64,000 bases of DNA from Pyropia haitanensis. Its lineage: Eukaryota > Rhodophyta > Bangiophyceae > Bangiales > Bangiaceae. Made by a program: the position numbers and the translations under genes. The stretch covers positions 1,063,501 to 1,127,500 of the forward strand of contig SDUX01000006.1 of the NCBI GenBank assembly GCA_008729055.1, written 5' to 3'. The notes below the pieces were generated by a model. The model was not told the DNA's origin. It was given only the letters and a program-made list of their open reading frames with translations, and searched no databases. Positions 53,601 to 64,000 of this stretch are shown piece after piece (positions within the stretch are counted from its first letter, which is position 1; each line of letters starts with the position of its first letter).

Positions 53601-56366
53601 CGGTCCACCACGGATGCACCTGCTCAGACGGCTCGAGCCCATACACGCGCGCGTAGCCTTGCAGCAGGGCCTCGTGGGCGGCCGCAACGCCGCCGTCCAG
53701 CTCAGCGCACAGCTCAGTGACGTACTGCTTCTGGATGTCATGCAGTTCCAGCGTGGGGCCGCCCACAGCCCCCGCGCCTGCGCGTGCTCCCGCAACGCCG
53801 GGCCGCAGCGCTGCCATGGAGGCATTGGCAAACACCTTGGCGATTGCGAGGGCAGCGCCGGCGGGCACGCCCCAGAGCGCTCCGAGGGCAACGAGCGGCA
53901 GCCGGCCCCTGCTGCGCATCACCGCCAGCGCGCGGTACTGGGCACGGGCCGCGGGCGGGAGGCCCTCGTAGCTTGCCGTCATGGACGCCCACAGGGAGGG
54001 GTAGCGGGACCCGTAGGCGGGGCCCAGGCCCCCCTCAATCGCCTGCAGCTTGTACCGCAGCTGCTCCAGCGCCTCGGTGAGACGGCCGCCATGGTCGTCA
54101 GCCGCCATGGCCGTTCTCGCAAGCGCGCCCGCGACCGACAGGGTCAGCGGGTGACCAGCCGCGTACTCCACCAGCGCCTCGGCAGCCGCCCGCTCTCCCT
54201 CGGTCGCCCACGTCGGCGGGTGGCATGGCCCTCCAGCCACCGCGGCGGCCAGCACCTGCAGACCGTGCTGAGCGCTCATCCGGTCCAGTGGGAGGTGCAC
54301 AATGTCCCGATTGGCCGCCGCCATGGCCGCCGAGCGGGTGGAGAACAAGAGCAGACTCTCCCGCTCCGTCCGGGAGCGCCCACCGGTGGCGCCGCCACGC
54401 AGCTCAGACAGCAGCGCCGGCACCAGGCGGCCGTCCCACACGTCGTCCAACACGAGGACACACGGGCGGCCGTCGCGCGCCGCGCAGACGGCAGCGTTCC
54501 CCAGCAGCGAAGCGGCCTGCAGCACCCCTCCGGCGTCCTCCACCAGCCGCCCCAACAGGTGCGACGCGGCTTGCAGGAGGAGCGTCTTGACCTCCGCGTC
54601 CCGCAGATCTCGGTGCAGCTGCACCCACACGGCCCCCCCCCCCCGCGGAAGTGCTCTCCGCGCGGGGCCCCCGCGTCGGCCAGGCGGGCGCACACCAGCT
54701 GGAGGGTGGTGGACTTGCCCAGGCCGCCCATGCCCGTCACACCAACGGCCAGCGGCGGGGGTGACGCCCCGACGAGAGCGTCGTAGGTGCGGCGTTCGGG
54801 CCGCGACGGGTCCGCCCAGTCGGCCACGGTCCCCGCCGCCGGCGGGTCTGGCCGCAGCAGCGCCGCGTAGGTGCCGAGCTCCCGTGCCATGGCCGTCTGC
54901 TCGGCGGCCGCGGCGCCCGCCACGCCCTCGGCGGCGGCCTTGAAGTCCCCCGCGGTGGCCTCGAGCCGCGCCGTCGTGGCGACAAGGTCCGCCGCTACCG
55001 CCGACAGCGACGTCAGCAGCGTCGACAGGGAGCTGGTGAGCGTGCCCACCCGCGGGTCGGACAGCGACGCGAGCACCGCCTCCTGCCGCTCCACCAGCCG
55101 CGCCGCGGTGCGCGCGGCAATGAGCCCCAGCAGCAGCTGCACGTCCCCGCGGATGGCCGCCAGCGCGTCGCGCAGGTCCGCGACGCCGCCCGCCGCGGCG
55201 CCGACGCCCGCCGCCACGCGCGCCCGCCGGGAGTGGGCGAGCGCCGTCTGCGCGCACGCGGCCGCCTCGAGCCGGTCGACCAGGGAGGCGAGGAGGGCGG
55301 CAAGGACGCGCGCCGCGGCGGCCGGCACGGGCGGCTCGTCGGCGCCGAGGAGGGCGCGGAGGAGGTCGGTGAGGCCGCCCGAGACGGTGGCAAACAGGTC
55401 GGCAGTCTCGGCGGCGACCGCGCCGAGCTCCCCGCCCACCCCGCCCACCGCCGCCGCGACGCGGGCGGCGCCGACGAGGGCGCCCACGACGAGGCCGACG
55501 GCGGGGCCCGCCGCGGTGACCGCCTCGGTCGCGGCGGGGGAAGTCAGCAGCGTCACGACGGCGACCGCGGCGGGTGCCGCCTCCCGCGCGGCCGCCACAA
55601 ACGACAGCGCCCGCCGCGCGACCGCCGCCCGCGACACGCCAACCGCCGCGGCGGCGCCGCCGCCGCCGCCGTCAGCGGCGGCCGCGGCGGCGGCGGCCGC
55701 CGCGGCCGGCTGGGGTGGTGGTGGTGCCGCCACGCCCACCAGCAGCGGGAACTTGTGGAAGAGCAGCTCCACCGGCGCCGCCCGCCGGCAGAGGCGGGTG
55801 TGCCAGCCCGCGGCGGCGCCCTCTGTGTCGGCAAGGAACGCCACCGCCCGGCCGCCCGCGCCGTCGGCGACGCGGACAATGACGACGCGGGCGGTGCCGT
55901 CGGCGGCGGCGGCGAGCGACGCGTCAAAGCCCTTGCCGCCGCGCCCGTCGCGGCGGAGCGGGAGCGTCGTAAAGCCGACGCCCGCCGCCGCGTCGGCGCC
56001 CGCCCACAGGCCGTCGGGCCGGTCGGGGGCGCCCTCCCCGGCCGCCGCGTCGCGCCAGTGCAGCCCAAACAGCAGGTACACGACGACCGGCACCGCCGCG
56101 GTGGTGGCGGCGGCGGCGGCGGCGGCCGCCGCCGCCGGCGCGGCGGCCGCCCCAAAAACGGCCGTCTTGGCCCACGCCTTTAGCCGGCCGCGCCGCGAGG
56201 GCGCCCGCCCAGCCGGCCGCGCCGCCGCTGACGGTCGCGGCGGCGGCGCGGGCAGCGCGTGCAGGAGGCCGCTGTAGGGCGCCGCCAACGACCGCCAGCC
56301 GGCGTCGTCGCCGTCGGCGGGTAGGCAATAGTCGTCCACGGGGCGGGGCCACGGGCCAGCCGACAT
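50665..56366 (-). CDS. NB-ARC ATPase with C-terminal WD40 repeats (Apaf-1-like STAND protein)
   Basis: A large STAND-class nucleotide switch of about 1,900 residues. The N-terminal ~540 residues are Ala-rich and helical, with a segment resembling a coiled-coil (SLSTLLTSLSAVAADLVATT). NB-ARC follows: P-loop GVTGMGGLGKSTTLQLV near 54735-54690, kinase-2 CVLVLDDVWDG near 54460, LLLFSTRSAA (RNBS-B) near 54340, and GHPLTLSVAGALA (GLPL) near 54140. Winged-helix-like and helical linker sequence runs to about 53150. The C-terminal ~820 residues hold about 12-14 WD40-like blades, e.g. VAVGGMDGCVRVFN, VVTGSEDGSLRIWD, LVSASRDGTVAVWD, LIVGCCADAGLVIWD and VVSAAGAVATVWD. No LRR, TIR, CARD or TPR was seen. 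The frame shifts once in a poly-C run (54632-54645) just after the P-loop, probably a run-length error. ATG 56366 is preferred; 56441 is also possible. Confidence 0.85.
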
Positions 56367-56717
56367 GGCGGCGGCGGCCGCCGCGGCGGCCGGCACCCGA
56401 CGGGCGCGCCGAGGATCGGACGCGCACGCCGCCCCCGCCAAACGTCGTCAACCGCCACCGCCACCGCCGCCGCCACCGCCACCGCCGACACAACCCGCCG
56501 CACCGGTTTCCGCTACCGCCGCTGACCCGCCAGCCACGGCGGCCGTGTCGCGCCCACCGCAACTACCGGCGGCTGCGGCCGCCACCGTCGGGTGGCCGCC
56601 GCCCCCGGCGGGCGCGCCCAGCGACGGCCCGCGGGCCGGCACGGCCGCCGCGCCACCGCCGCCGCCGCCGCCGACCGCGGACGGCCGTCGCGGCGGCGGC
56701 GGCGGCGGCGCGACTGG

Positions 56718-56749
<32 letters not shown>

Positions 56750-57020
56750 CATGGATACGGTACGTACCCAGCATCGCGGCGACGGCCCGCCGCGGCGGCC
56801 GCCCCGACGGCCGGCGCGGCACACGTTGGCAGCGGCGCTCCCCCGAGGGGGCCCGCCGCGGGCGAGCCGGCCGCGCGCCACCCGTCACAAATCCCCGTCG
56901 GGGATCACGACACGGTCACGGACGGTCACCGATCCGGGTGGGCAGGTGGCCATCCCCATGGTTTGTGGTGGGGAGCAGCGCATCCCACTCTGCAGCTGGC
57001 GCACGCCCAGCACGGTGCGA

Positions 57021-57074
57021 GGGCGCGTCCCCCACCCGCTGGCGCGCGGGCGCGTCCCCCACCCGCTGGCGCGC
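57021..57074. repeat. 27-base exact tandem repeat
   Basis: Two identical adjacent copies (57021-57047 and 57048-57074), each beginning GGGCGCGTCCCCCACCCGCT. It ends ten bases before a TATA box, so it may be a duplicated upstream promoter element. Confidence 0.95.
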
Positions 57075-57083
57075 GTGCCTGCG

Positions 57084-57091
57084 TATAAATA
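57084..57091 (+). promoter_or_regulatory. Consensus TATA box
   Basis: TATAAATA, the best TATA match in the window, set in GC-rich sequence directly after an exact tandem repeat. No convincing coding region starts downstream on the plus strand, so the transcript is unknown. Confidence 0.5.
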
Positions 57092-57530
57092 CCCGCGGCG
57101 CCATTGCCCGCTGGGGCCCCCCCTATTACCCCCGCTGCCGCCGGCGGCCGTCCCCCGCTGCCGCCACCGCAACGTACCATCCCCCTGCCCCCCATCCCCG
57201 CCGCCTGCCGCCGCCCCTGCCGCCGCCACCACCGCCGCCGACCCGCCGCCGCCGCCGCCGCCGCTCGCCGCCCGCCGCCCGCCGCCGCCGCCCGCCGCCG
57301 CCCGCCGCCGGCAGGCGGTGTCGGCCTCACCGCCGCCGCGGTTCCCGCGGCGGTCGCCGCCGCGACGCGCGGCGGCGGCGGCCTGCGGCGGCGTGCCACC
57401 CCGGCGTTGCGCCGGTGGCGTCCGCCGCGGCCGGCCCGCCGCGTTGCCGCCCGTGCGTGCGCCGCGCCGCGCGGGCCGGCCTGGACGTCCGCGCGGCGGG
57501 GGGGCGCCGCCGCTGGCGGCGAGCGCGCGG

Positions 57531-57569
<39 letters not shown>

Positions 57570-60285
57570 TGGTGGCGGTGGCGGCGGTGGCGGTGGCGGC
57601 GGTGGCGGTGGTGGCGGTGTCCCGTCTGCGTGCTTGTTGTCTGTGACCTTTGATGGCAGCGGCGGGGGGGGGGGGTGCGTGGCGGGAGACGCGGTAGAGG
57701 ATATGGGCGATGGTTGTGAGGCGGGGGGTGCGCGGGGGGGGGGGGGAGACGGCGGAGGGGAGGGCGCCGCGGCGCGGGCCGCCGCCGCCGGCTGCGCCCT
57801 GCCTGCCACCCGTGTCGACGATTGGTCGTGCCGCGGCAGGGGCGGCCGTCACGGTGGCGTGACGCGGCGCACGGCTCCCGCGGGACGACGCGCGCCCGCT
57901 GTCCGCCACTCGCGCCGCGTGCGTCCTCATCCAGGTGGGTGCGGCGTCCCGCGGCGCCCGCGCCCCGCCCGCCGCCGCCGCCGCCGCCGCCGCGGCCGTC
58001 GCCGCCGCCGCTGCTGGCCGGCCGACGCTGCACCGGTGCCGCGGCGTTCGTGGCCATCCCTGGCCGAGGGGGGGGGCGCCGGCATGGCCGCGGCGGCTGC
58101 TGCTGCCGCCGCCGCCGCCGCCACCGCCGCGGCCGCTGCCATCCACCTTTCGGACCGGTGCTCGGTGGCTGTTGCGGCTGTGCTGCCCACGGGCTCAGCG
58201 GTCGCCACTCCCGCGGTGGTGGCGGCGGTGGCGGCGGTGGCGGCGGTGGCGGCGGTGGCGGCAACGACGGTGGCAGCGACGGCGGCGGCAGCGGCGGTGG
58301 CGGTGGCGGCGATGCAGCCGGGTCCGTAGTGGACCAGCGCTACCGTTGCCCTTCTCCCTCTATGGCCAAGTCGGGCAGCATTGGCAAACGCTGCGCTGCC
58401 CAAAGGGGGGAGGCGGACCGCCGCCGCCGCTGCCTCTGCTCCCCGGCCCATGATCTTTTGCGTGCCTCGGCCATGGCGTGTATCGGGCGGCGGTGGCCAT
58501 GGTGGCGGCGACAAACACTGTACCGTCGCTCGCGTGCGCGCCGGCGCTCCCCCTGCCGACGTCCCCGTCACGGCCGCGACGCCGGGCTGGTCGCGGCTGT
58601 CCCCCCGCCACGCTGCTTGGCGCCGCCACCGCCGCGGCCCCACGCACGGGCGTGCGTGCAGCAGTGTGGGCGGGGGGGGGGGGGGAGGGGGGCGGGGATG
58701 TGTGCTGCACGCGCGGCCACGTGCCGAGGTCCTCTCGGCGCTGCTGGTGGGAGGTGCCGCCTCGGCCGCCGTCCCGGTGGCGGCGGCGGCAATGGTGACA
58801 GGGTTGTGGGGGATTGCCGCCATGCCGGGGGGGGGGGGGGCGCGGGAGGTCGCGCCGCGGTCGTTGGTTGCGCCGCGGCGCTCGAGCGGCGGCGACGGCA
58901 ACGTCCGCCCTGAACGGATGTGGTGGGGAAGACCAAGCACGCCCGGCCTCGCAGCGCGGGGTGGATCCCTGCCGCAAGCGCACGGGCGCCCTGCGAAGAG
59001 CCTGCGTGGCAACCGCGACGGCGCTTCCTCCCCGCTGGCGTCGACGCCCGTACGACCAAAGCGCGGAGGGGCGCGGCGCCGCGGCCCGCCGCCACGGCCG
59101 CGCCGTGGGAGGCCCAACCGGAGCGCGGTGGGCGGCAGCGGTACAGCGCCTGCTGTGGGCAGCGGCGGCGACCTGCCTGTGGACAGGGGAAAGGGCTACC
59201 GCGCAGCAGCAGGCGGTGCGGGTTTCCGCGCCTCGTGACGCGGGCGCTGCCGCCCGGCCAGCGCCGTCGCCGCGGTGGAGTTTGGTCCGCGCCGGCTGGG
59301 CGTGCGTTCCGGCAGTGGTGGCCACGTGCCTTACGCTAGCTTGGCAGAGTAACGGGGGTTGGGGCATTGGCAGGCGGGCGGTGCGGCGGCGGCGGGTGGT
59401 TGCCCGCCTCGCTACCAGGGTGTCGGCGGTTGGGGACGCGAGGCCCGGCGGGGGAAGCGCACCCTCTACCCATAGGCATAGGCCAGGGCAGGCCGGGGAG
59501 GGCTCGCGGTGGCTCCGGCGCCGCGGCGCGGCCACCGCCGCGGCGGCCGTGGTGTGCGTCCCCGTGCCGCTCCGCCCGTCATCTCCGGGCCGGCAGCGCG
59601 CCGCGTGCGCCCGCGCGCGACTCGGCTGTGGACGACGCCGCCGCGACGTGTGCGCTGAGGGCACGGCCAGCGCATCAGCCCCCCCCCCCCCCGCTCCCCC
59701 CCCCCACGCCGTACCACCTCATTCCACGGCCATGGTAGGCACGCATCGGCCCCAGGATGGCCGCGACGACACTCGCCCCGCGCGCGTCCTCGCCCGCCTC
59801 GCGGGGCTGCGCGCTGGCGAGTGGACGGTGCGTCGCGGCGGCCGTGGCTGGCGCCCGTGGCGGGATCCCGTGCCGAGATTTGCGTCTGCGTGCCAGCTGG
59901 CGGGGGCGCCCCGCATCGCAACCCCACCCGACGGGCCGCTGGAGGGAGGGCGGGGGCGGCCGCGCCCCGCTCTGCGGCGGCGCTGCGTACACCCGGCGCC
60001 GGGCCATCGACGCTGCGACACGGCTGTGTCCGCCAATCTCCAGGCGGTGGGAGGAACGGAGGCGCATTGTGGAGGGAGGCCCTCCGCCCCCCTCCGCCGT
60101 CCGCGGTGCCACACCACCGGCTGCGGCCGCCGAGAGCCCCCGCCTGCCCGCGACCTCTGCGTGCTTTTGGCGGTCACGCCCGCGTGTGGCCGCGCCGCCC
60201 CCACGAGCGTGACCGCGCCTTTCCCCTCCCCCCCCGCCTCGCGCTTGCGCGCGACTCGGCTGCGCCCTCCCGGGCCCCGTCCAGC

Positions 60286-61919
60286 ATGGTCGGCTGCCGC
60301 CGCGCGGCCGGTCGGCCGCGTCCGGTGCGCGGCGCGGCAGCGCTGGTAGCCGCCGCCGCGGCGGCACTCATCGCGGTGACCCCCTGCGGCGTGGGCGGCC
60401 AGGAGGTGCCCATGTCGCCCTTCCCCCGCGCCCTCTCGGTGGTATTCCTGGCGGGGACGGCCCTCTTTTCCAACACGGGCATTGAAGCGCCGTTTGAGTT
60501 CCGCCTGAACGCGGCCATCCTCATGCCGCTCTTTGACTGCGTCGGCGTCTACGCGCACAACGAGCGCGCGTATACGACGTGGGATGGGGGGCCGGTCCGG
60601 CGGGCGGCGCGGGCGGACCGGACGGACGACAACCTGGGCGTTTGTGGCGCGACGGTAACGGCGGCGGTGGTGGACCACCTGTACGGGGAGGCCGAGTCGA
60701 CGGTCATGTACACGGCCCTCGAGAAGGCGGGCTTTGACACCCCGCGGCTCAACGATACGACCCGCTGCGACGGGCGGGGGGGGGCGGGGGGTCGGGCCGC
60801 GGCGACCGCCACCCAGACCCGGCCGACCCGGCGTGTGTGGGGCTGGCCGCGGCGCGGCACTACATTTCGGCGCACCTGAAGCGGGACGGCATGAACGAGG
60901 ACGGCCGCACGGGGCTGCCGCCGGGCGCGCCGCCGCGCCCGTTTGCCGACACGGTGAGCGGGTACCGGCCGGTCAACGGGCCCGCTGCCGGGCTGACCAA
61001 GCTCACCCGGTGGATGCCCCTCGAGGAGGACGTCGCCGGCCTCGGCACGTACACGGTACAAAAGATCACGGCGGCGCACGCGGGCCTCGCCCGCCCCGTC
61101 ATGGCCGACGCGTCGCGCCTGCGGCGGCTGCGCGTGCCGCCGCCGTACCGCTCGCCCGACGCGTACCGCCCCGACTTCACGTGCAACGGCCGGGCGGCCG
61201 ACCCCGACCGGCTGTGTGACAAGGCGCGCGGGGCGGTGGCGGAGGTCAGCCGCCTCGACGACCGCCGCCGCACGCTCGTCCGCTGGTTTGACCGCAAGTC
61301 CCCGTCCATTGCGAACCTGGTCGTGCAGCTATTTTTGCAAGACGTCATGTCTCTCGCGGACTATCTGACTGTCGATCTGGCACTCAGCGCCTTTACCTGG
61401 GACGTGACCATTGCGGTGTGGGCGGAGAAGTTGCGCCATGACGCGGTGCGGCCCGCGACGCTGGTGCCCGCCATCCTCGGGCACACCCGCGACGGCGCGG
61501 CGTTCACGTCGGCCATCCGCACCATGCCACACGCCGAGTACCCGTCGGCATCGGCGGCCACGTGCTCGGGCTTTGCGCACATCTTTACCGCCGCGAGCGG
61601 CGGGGCCGTCAATCTGACGGCGCCCCTCGCGGCGGGGGAGGTGGGCGGCGGGCTCCCCGCCACCGCGACGGCGCTAAAGTTTCGTGACGCGGACCAGATA
61701 GCGGCGTTGTGTGGGCAGAGCCGCCTCTGGGGGGGGCTCCACTTCCCCGACGCTGTCGACGCGGGCGCTCGGCTGGGCGTGGCGGTTGCCAAGGAGGTGC
61801 TCCGGGTAGTCGCGTGCCGCGCGCCGGGCGCGCCGGGGCTGCCGCCCTGCCGCGGTGGGGGGGGGAAGGCCGCCGAGCGGGAAGCGGACAGCGCCGACAG
61901 TGCGGCCGAGTATGTCTAG
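60286..61919 (+). CDS. Vanadium-haloperoxidase/PAP2-fold protein, secreted, frame broken at G run
   Basis: A member of the vanadium-dependent haloperoxidase and PAP2 phosphatase superfamily, about 540 residues. ATG 60286 begins MVGCRRAAGRPRPVRG and a hydrophobic signal segment (ALVAAAAAALIAV). The first part (VVFLAGTALFSNTGIEAP, FDCVGVYAHNERAYTTW, VVDHLYGE) is in one frame. A poly-G tract at 60775-60795 shifts to the second frame, which continues AARHYISAHLKRDGMNEDG, GYRPVNGPAAG and LTRWMPLEEDV, typical of long bacterial and algal homologues. Active-site motifs: KLRHDAVRP (Lys and Arg-Pro, near 61427-61453), EYPSASAATCSGF where the family has PSGH/PSAH (near 61540), and SRLWGGLHFPD (vanadate-site Arg and His, near 61722-61750). 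The acid-base His of the PSGH motif is Ser here. Haloperoxidase activity is therefore doubtful. Confidence 0.82.
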
Positions 61920-62543
61920 TAGGAGTCACGAGGGTGGGCCACCCCCTCTTGTTCCGACACCCGTGGTGAGTTCTGTCCATAGGGATAGTTTTCGTGAAAG
62001 ATGTGCAGGTTAGTATGACCGCGTTCGGCTGGGATCCGTGGCACGCAACGATGTAACGCTGAGGAAAACGTGAATTTTCTTGAGCTTACAACCAAGAAAC
62101 TTCTGTGTTCCGACACGACCGCAGATCTTCCGTGAAACGGCTTGTCACGGACAGTCAAGTAGCCCCCTAGAACGGCCATCACGACCCCGTAACGACCACG
62201 GGAACAAGGTTTTTGCCTTTGTACGTTGTGAGTCGCCACATACATCAAAAGCACAACCTTCTGAAGACATCTCCTGAGCCGTAGCGAGAATGCGCACAAG
62301 AAGAGGTTAAGCAAGTGGTGTGGCAAAGACCAGCTCGACAAACGTACAAAGCTTTCCAAGTGCGTGACATGCCCTTTGCCGTGGCACCATGGCGGTCTGA
62401 GCCCCACATTAGGGCTTTCCGACACCTACTAAGGAGAAGTACAGCTCTAACAGGAGGTCCGATGGGGAGGGGACGGCGAGAGGCGGGGGGGGGGGGGGGG
62501 GGGGGCGCACCCCCGCTGCGGGGGCGGGAAGACGACGGATGAC

Positions 62544-62619
62544 AGGGCGGACCGCCCGCTGGGTGCGCGGCGCGCAACGATAGGGCGGACCGCCCACTGG
62601 GTGCGCGGCGCGCAATGAT
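62544..62619. repeat. 38-base tandem repeat, two copies
   Basis: Units at 62544-62581 and 62582-62619 differ at two positions. Each contains the palindrome GGCGGACCGCC-like sequence and GGTGCGCGGCGCGCAA. Confidence 0.9.
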
Positions 62620-62811
62620 AGGCGCGCACCTCGGCAGGCGGCCGCGGGGTCCGGCACGCCCGCCGTCTCCAGAGCGCGGCAGAGCGGCGCGACGCTGCGC
62701 GGCGCGCATCCGCCCGTCCTCCTCCGCGCGCGCGCTGCGGTCCTCTTGCGCCTCGCCCAGGCGGACAAGCGAGGCGACAAGGGCGGCCGCCGGAAGCCAC
62801 ACGCAGCTCAG

Positions 62812-62853
<42 letters not shown>

Positions 62854-63576
62854 GCCGCCGCCGTCGATGCCGCCTGCCTCGAGGCCCGCCGCGACGTCGC
62901 GGAGGGTCGGCGACGATAGCTTCCTATATGGGGGGGAAGCCAATCAGCGCATAGCTCGCTGAACCACACGCTCTGTGTCGCACTTGTAGACGGTTTGAGT
63001 GCGATATTCGATTTCGATTCAGCTGGGCTGTTCGGATATAGTGTTTTTTTTTTTTTGTCCCAACGTGGAGCTCAGAGAGAGGTGGTGAGAAAAAAAATCC
63101 TCTTTGCGCCTCCCCCTCAACCGGAACGAGCGCCGGCTACACTTGCAGTCGCCACTGCACTTGCAGTCACCACTTTGGCGACGGTGGTCGCCAAAGCGGC
63201 GACTGGAAGTGCAGCCAGCGCACGTGGCGCCGCAGGGCGCGGGGGAGACCCGCCACCACTGCCGTCCCTGCCGCCACCACCACCGCCCGCCGCCGCCCTC
63301 ACGGCGGCGGCGGAGGCGGCGACTACGACAGCCTCCCCCCCTTTTCGCGGCGGCGCCGCCGCAGCAGATGCCGCACCGGTGCGCCCTGTCGGCCGCCGCA
63401 GCGAGCCCGCCCCCCCACCCCCGCCGCTCTCTCCCCCCCTCCCCCCTCCCCCCACTGCCCCGCCTCGCCTGCCTGCCCGCGTCGCGCAGGCGGCTTGGGG
63501 CGGGGTGCGCCCACGGCCGCCGGCCGTCACCGCCGCCATCGCCGCCTTAACCACCTGCCGCCACGCAAGCCGACCG

Positions 63577-63710
63577 ACCGCCGGCACGGCTGCGACCCGC
63601 CGCCGCCGGCCCGGCTCCGACCGACCGCCGGCACGGCTGCGACCGACCGCCGGCACGGCTCCGCCGCACCGCCGCCGCCGGCCCGGCTCCGACCCACCGC
63701 CAGAGCCGTA
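63577..63710. repeat. Degenerate CGACCGCCGGCACGGCT array
   Basis: Five to six imperfect units of 20-40 bases sharing CGACCGCCGGCACGGCT and CGCCGCCGGCCCGGCTC, intergenic. Confidence 0.8.
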
Positions 63711-64000
63711 GTGGGGGGCCCGGCCGGGGGGGGGGGTCGTACAAGCCTTGAAAAGGTCCTGACAAGCCTTTTCTCGGAAAAATCGGCTGTCATTAGAGCA
63801 CATCCAACAATGCCAGGATGGTCGCGAATACGTACACGTGGCTCTCATATTTGATGGATGGGGTTCGAACGCTCAGCAGTCAATACAAACGGCCGCATGA
63901 CGCCCCAACGGCAGGCCATATATGACGAATCTGATTCATATATTTTTAGTAAGTACTCTGAATATTCGGATCGCAGGATGGGGTTGGTCTCTCCTGCGCC

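Larger units (their letters stand above)
56367..60285. other. 3.9 kb low-complexity region, no gene resolved
   Basis: Triplet and poly-G runs keep many frames open on both strands. Some plus-strand peptides look less random (HLSDRCSVAVAAVLPTGSAV near 58140-58200, DQRYRCPSPSMAKSGS near 58330, EVLSALLVGGAASAAVPVA near 58730-58790), suggesting a frame-broken Ala-rich gene like that at 42-44 kb, but no family, start or stop can be named. The tandem repeat and TATA box at 57021-57091 lie here. Confidence 0.4.
61920..64000. other. Terminal region: AT-richer segment then repeats
   Basis: Positions 61930-62450 and 63740-64000 have lower GC. The centre holds a 38-base tandem repeat, a GCC run (62817-62870), a poly-T run (63043-63056) and a degenerate CGACCGCCGGCACGGCT array (63577-63710). 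A minus-strand frame beginning MASPPYRKLSSPTLRDVAAG at 62943 looks ordinary for its first 25 residues but then enters a Gly run, so it is not called as a gene. Confidence 0.5.

Noticed and set aside
54600..54660. Intron explaining the frame change in the NB-ARC gene
   Set aside because: Conserved residues continue directly on both sides of the poly-C run and there is no GT-AG pair that keeps them; run-length error is simpler.
62245..62943. 232-residue minus-strand frame (MASPPYRKLSSPTLRDV...)
   Set aside because: The first 25 residues look plausible, but the rest is a Gly run and translation of the 38-base tandem repeat.

Overview
The window is nuclear DNA of a eukaryotic photosynthetic alga. 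The best fit is a bangiophyte red alga (Porphyra/Pyropia-like); this is inferred, not proven. Reasons: very high GC with triplet and poly-G/poly-C tracts everywhere, few and short introns (GTAYGT donors, AG acceptors, at most one found per gene), a eukaryotic ribosome/proteasome/mRNA-decay gene set, two plastid-targeted proteins (CP12 and an EGY-type site-2 protease), mitochondrial ATP synthase epsilon, phytochelatin synthase and a vanadium-haloperoxidase-type protein. Many low-complexity Ala/Pro/Gly reading frames are GC-skew artefacts and are not annotated.

Layout. 1-10 kb: ATP synthase epsilon (+, one intron), RPL4 (-), an M50B-like membrane peptidase (-), an FBPase-family protein that has lost catalytic residues (+, one intron) and an acyl-protein thioesterase (+). 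11-21 kb: an AFG1/LACE1 ATPase (+, frameshifted at G runs), a secreted von Willebrand A protein with a Thr/Pro/Ser repeat stalk (-), a Lys/Ala-rich basic protein (+) and an AT74-like histidine phosphatase (-). 21-34 kb: phytochelatin synthase (+, frameshifted), a BET bromodomain protein (+), a probable mL59-type mitoribosomal protein (+) and a short XRN1-type exonuclease with an RG-rich tail (-). 34-41 kb: EGY protease (+, one intron), proteasome alpha-6/PSMA1 (-, one intron), CP12 (+, one intron), then a relatively AT-rich island with dispersed repeats. 41-50 kb: poorly readable Ala-rich sequence, a degenerate UPF1-like helicase (-), a second copy of the dispersed repeat, and a secreted duplicated eight-cysteine protein (+). 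50-62 kb: a ~1,900-residue NB-ARC/WD40 protein (-), a low-complexity stretch with a tandem repeat plus TATA box, and a vanadium-haloperoxidase-fold protein (+). 62-64 kb: repeats, no convincing gene.

The genes do not form an operon or single pathway. Two divergent pairs (XRN1/EGY and PSMA1/CP12) and the M50B/FBPase-like pair have 5' ends 650-800 bp apart and may share promoter regions. The most unusual item is the NB-ARC protein with two WD40 propellers, which looks like an Apaf-1-type STAND switch. Several other genes keep a recognisable fold but lack catalytic or redox residues (FBPase-like, haloperoxidase-like, CP12, phytochelatin synthase, helicase). Frames of at least five genes break at poly-G/poly-C runs, most simply explained by run-length errors in the assembly.
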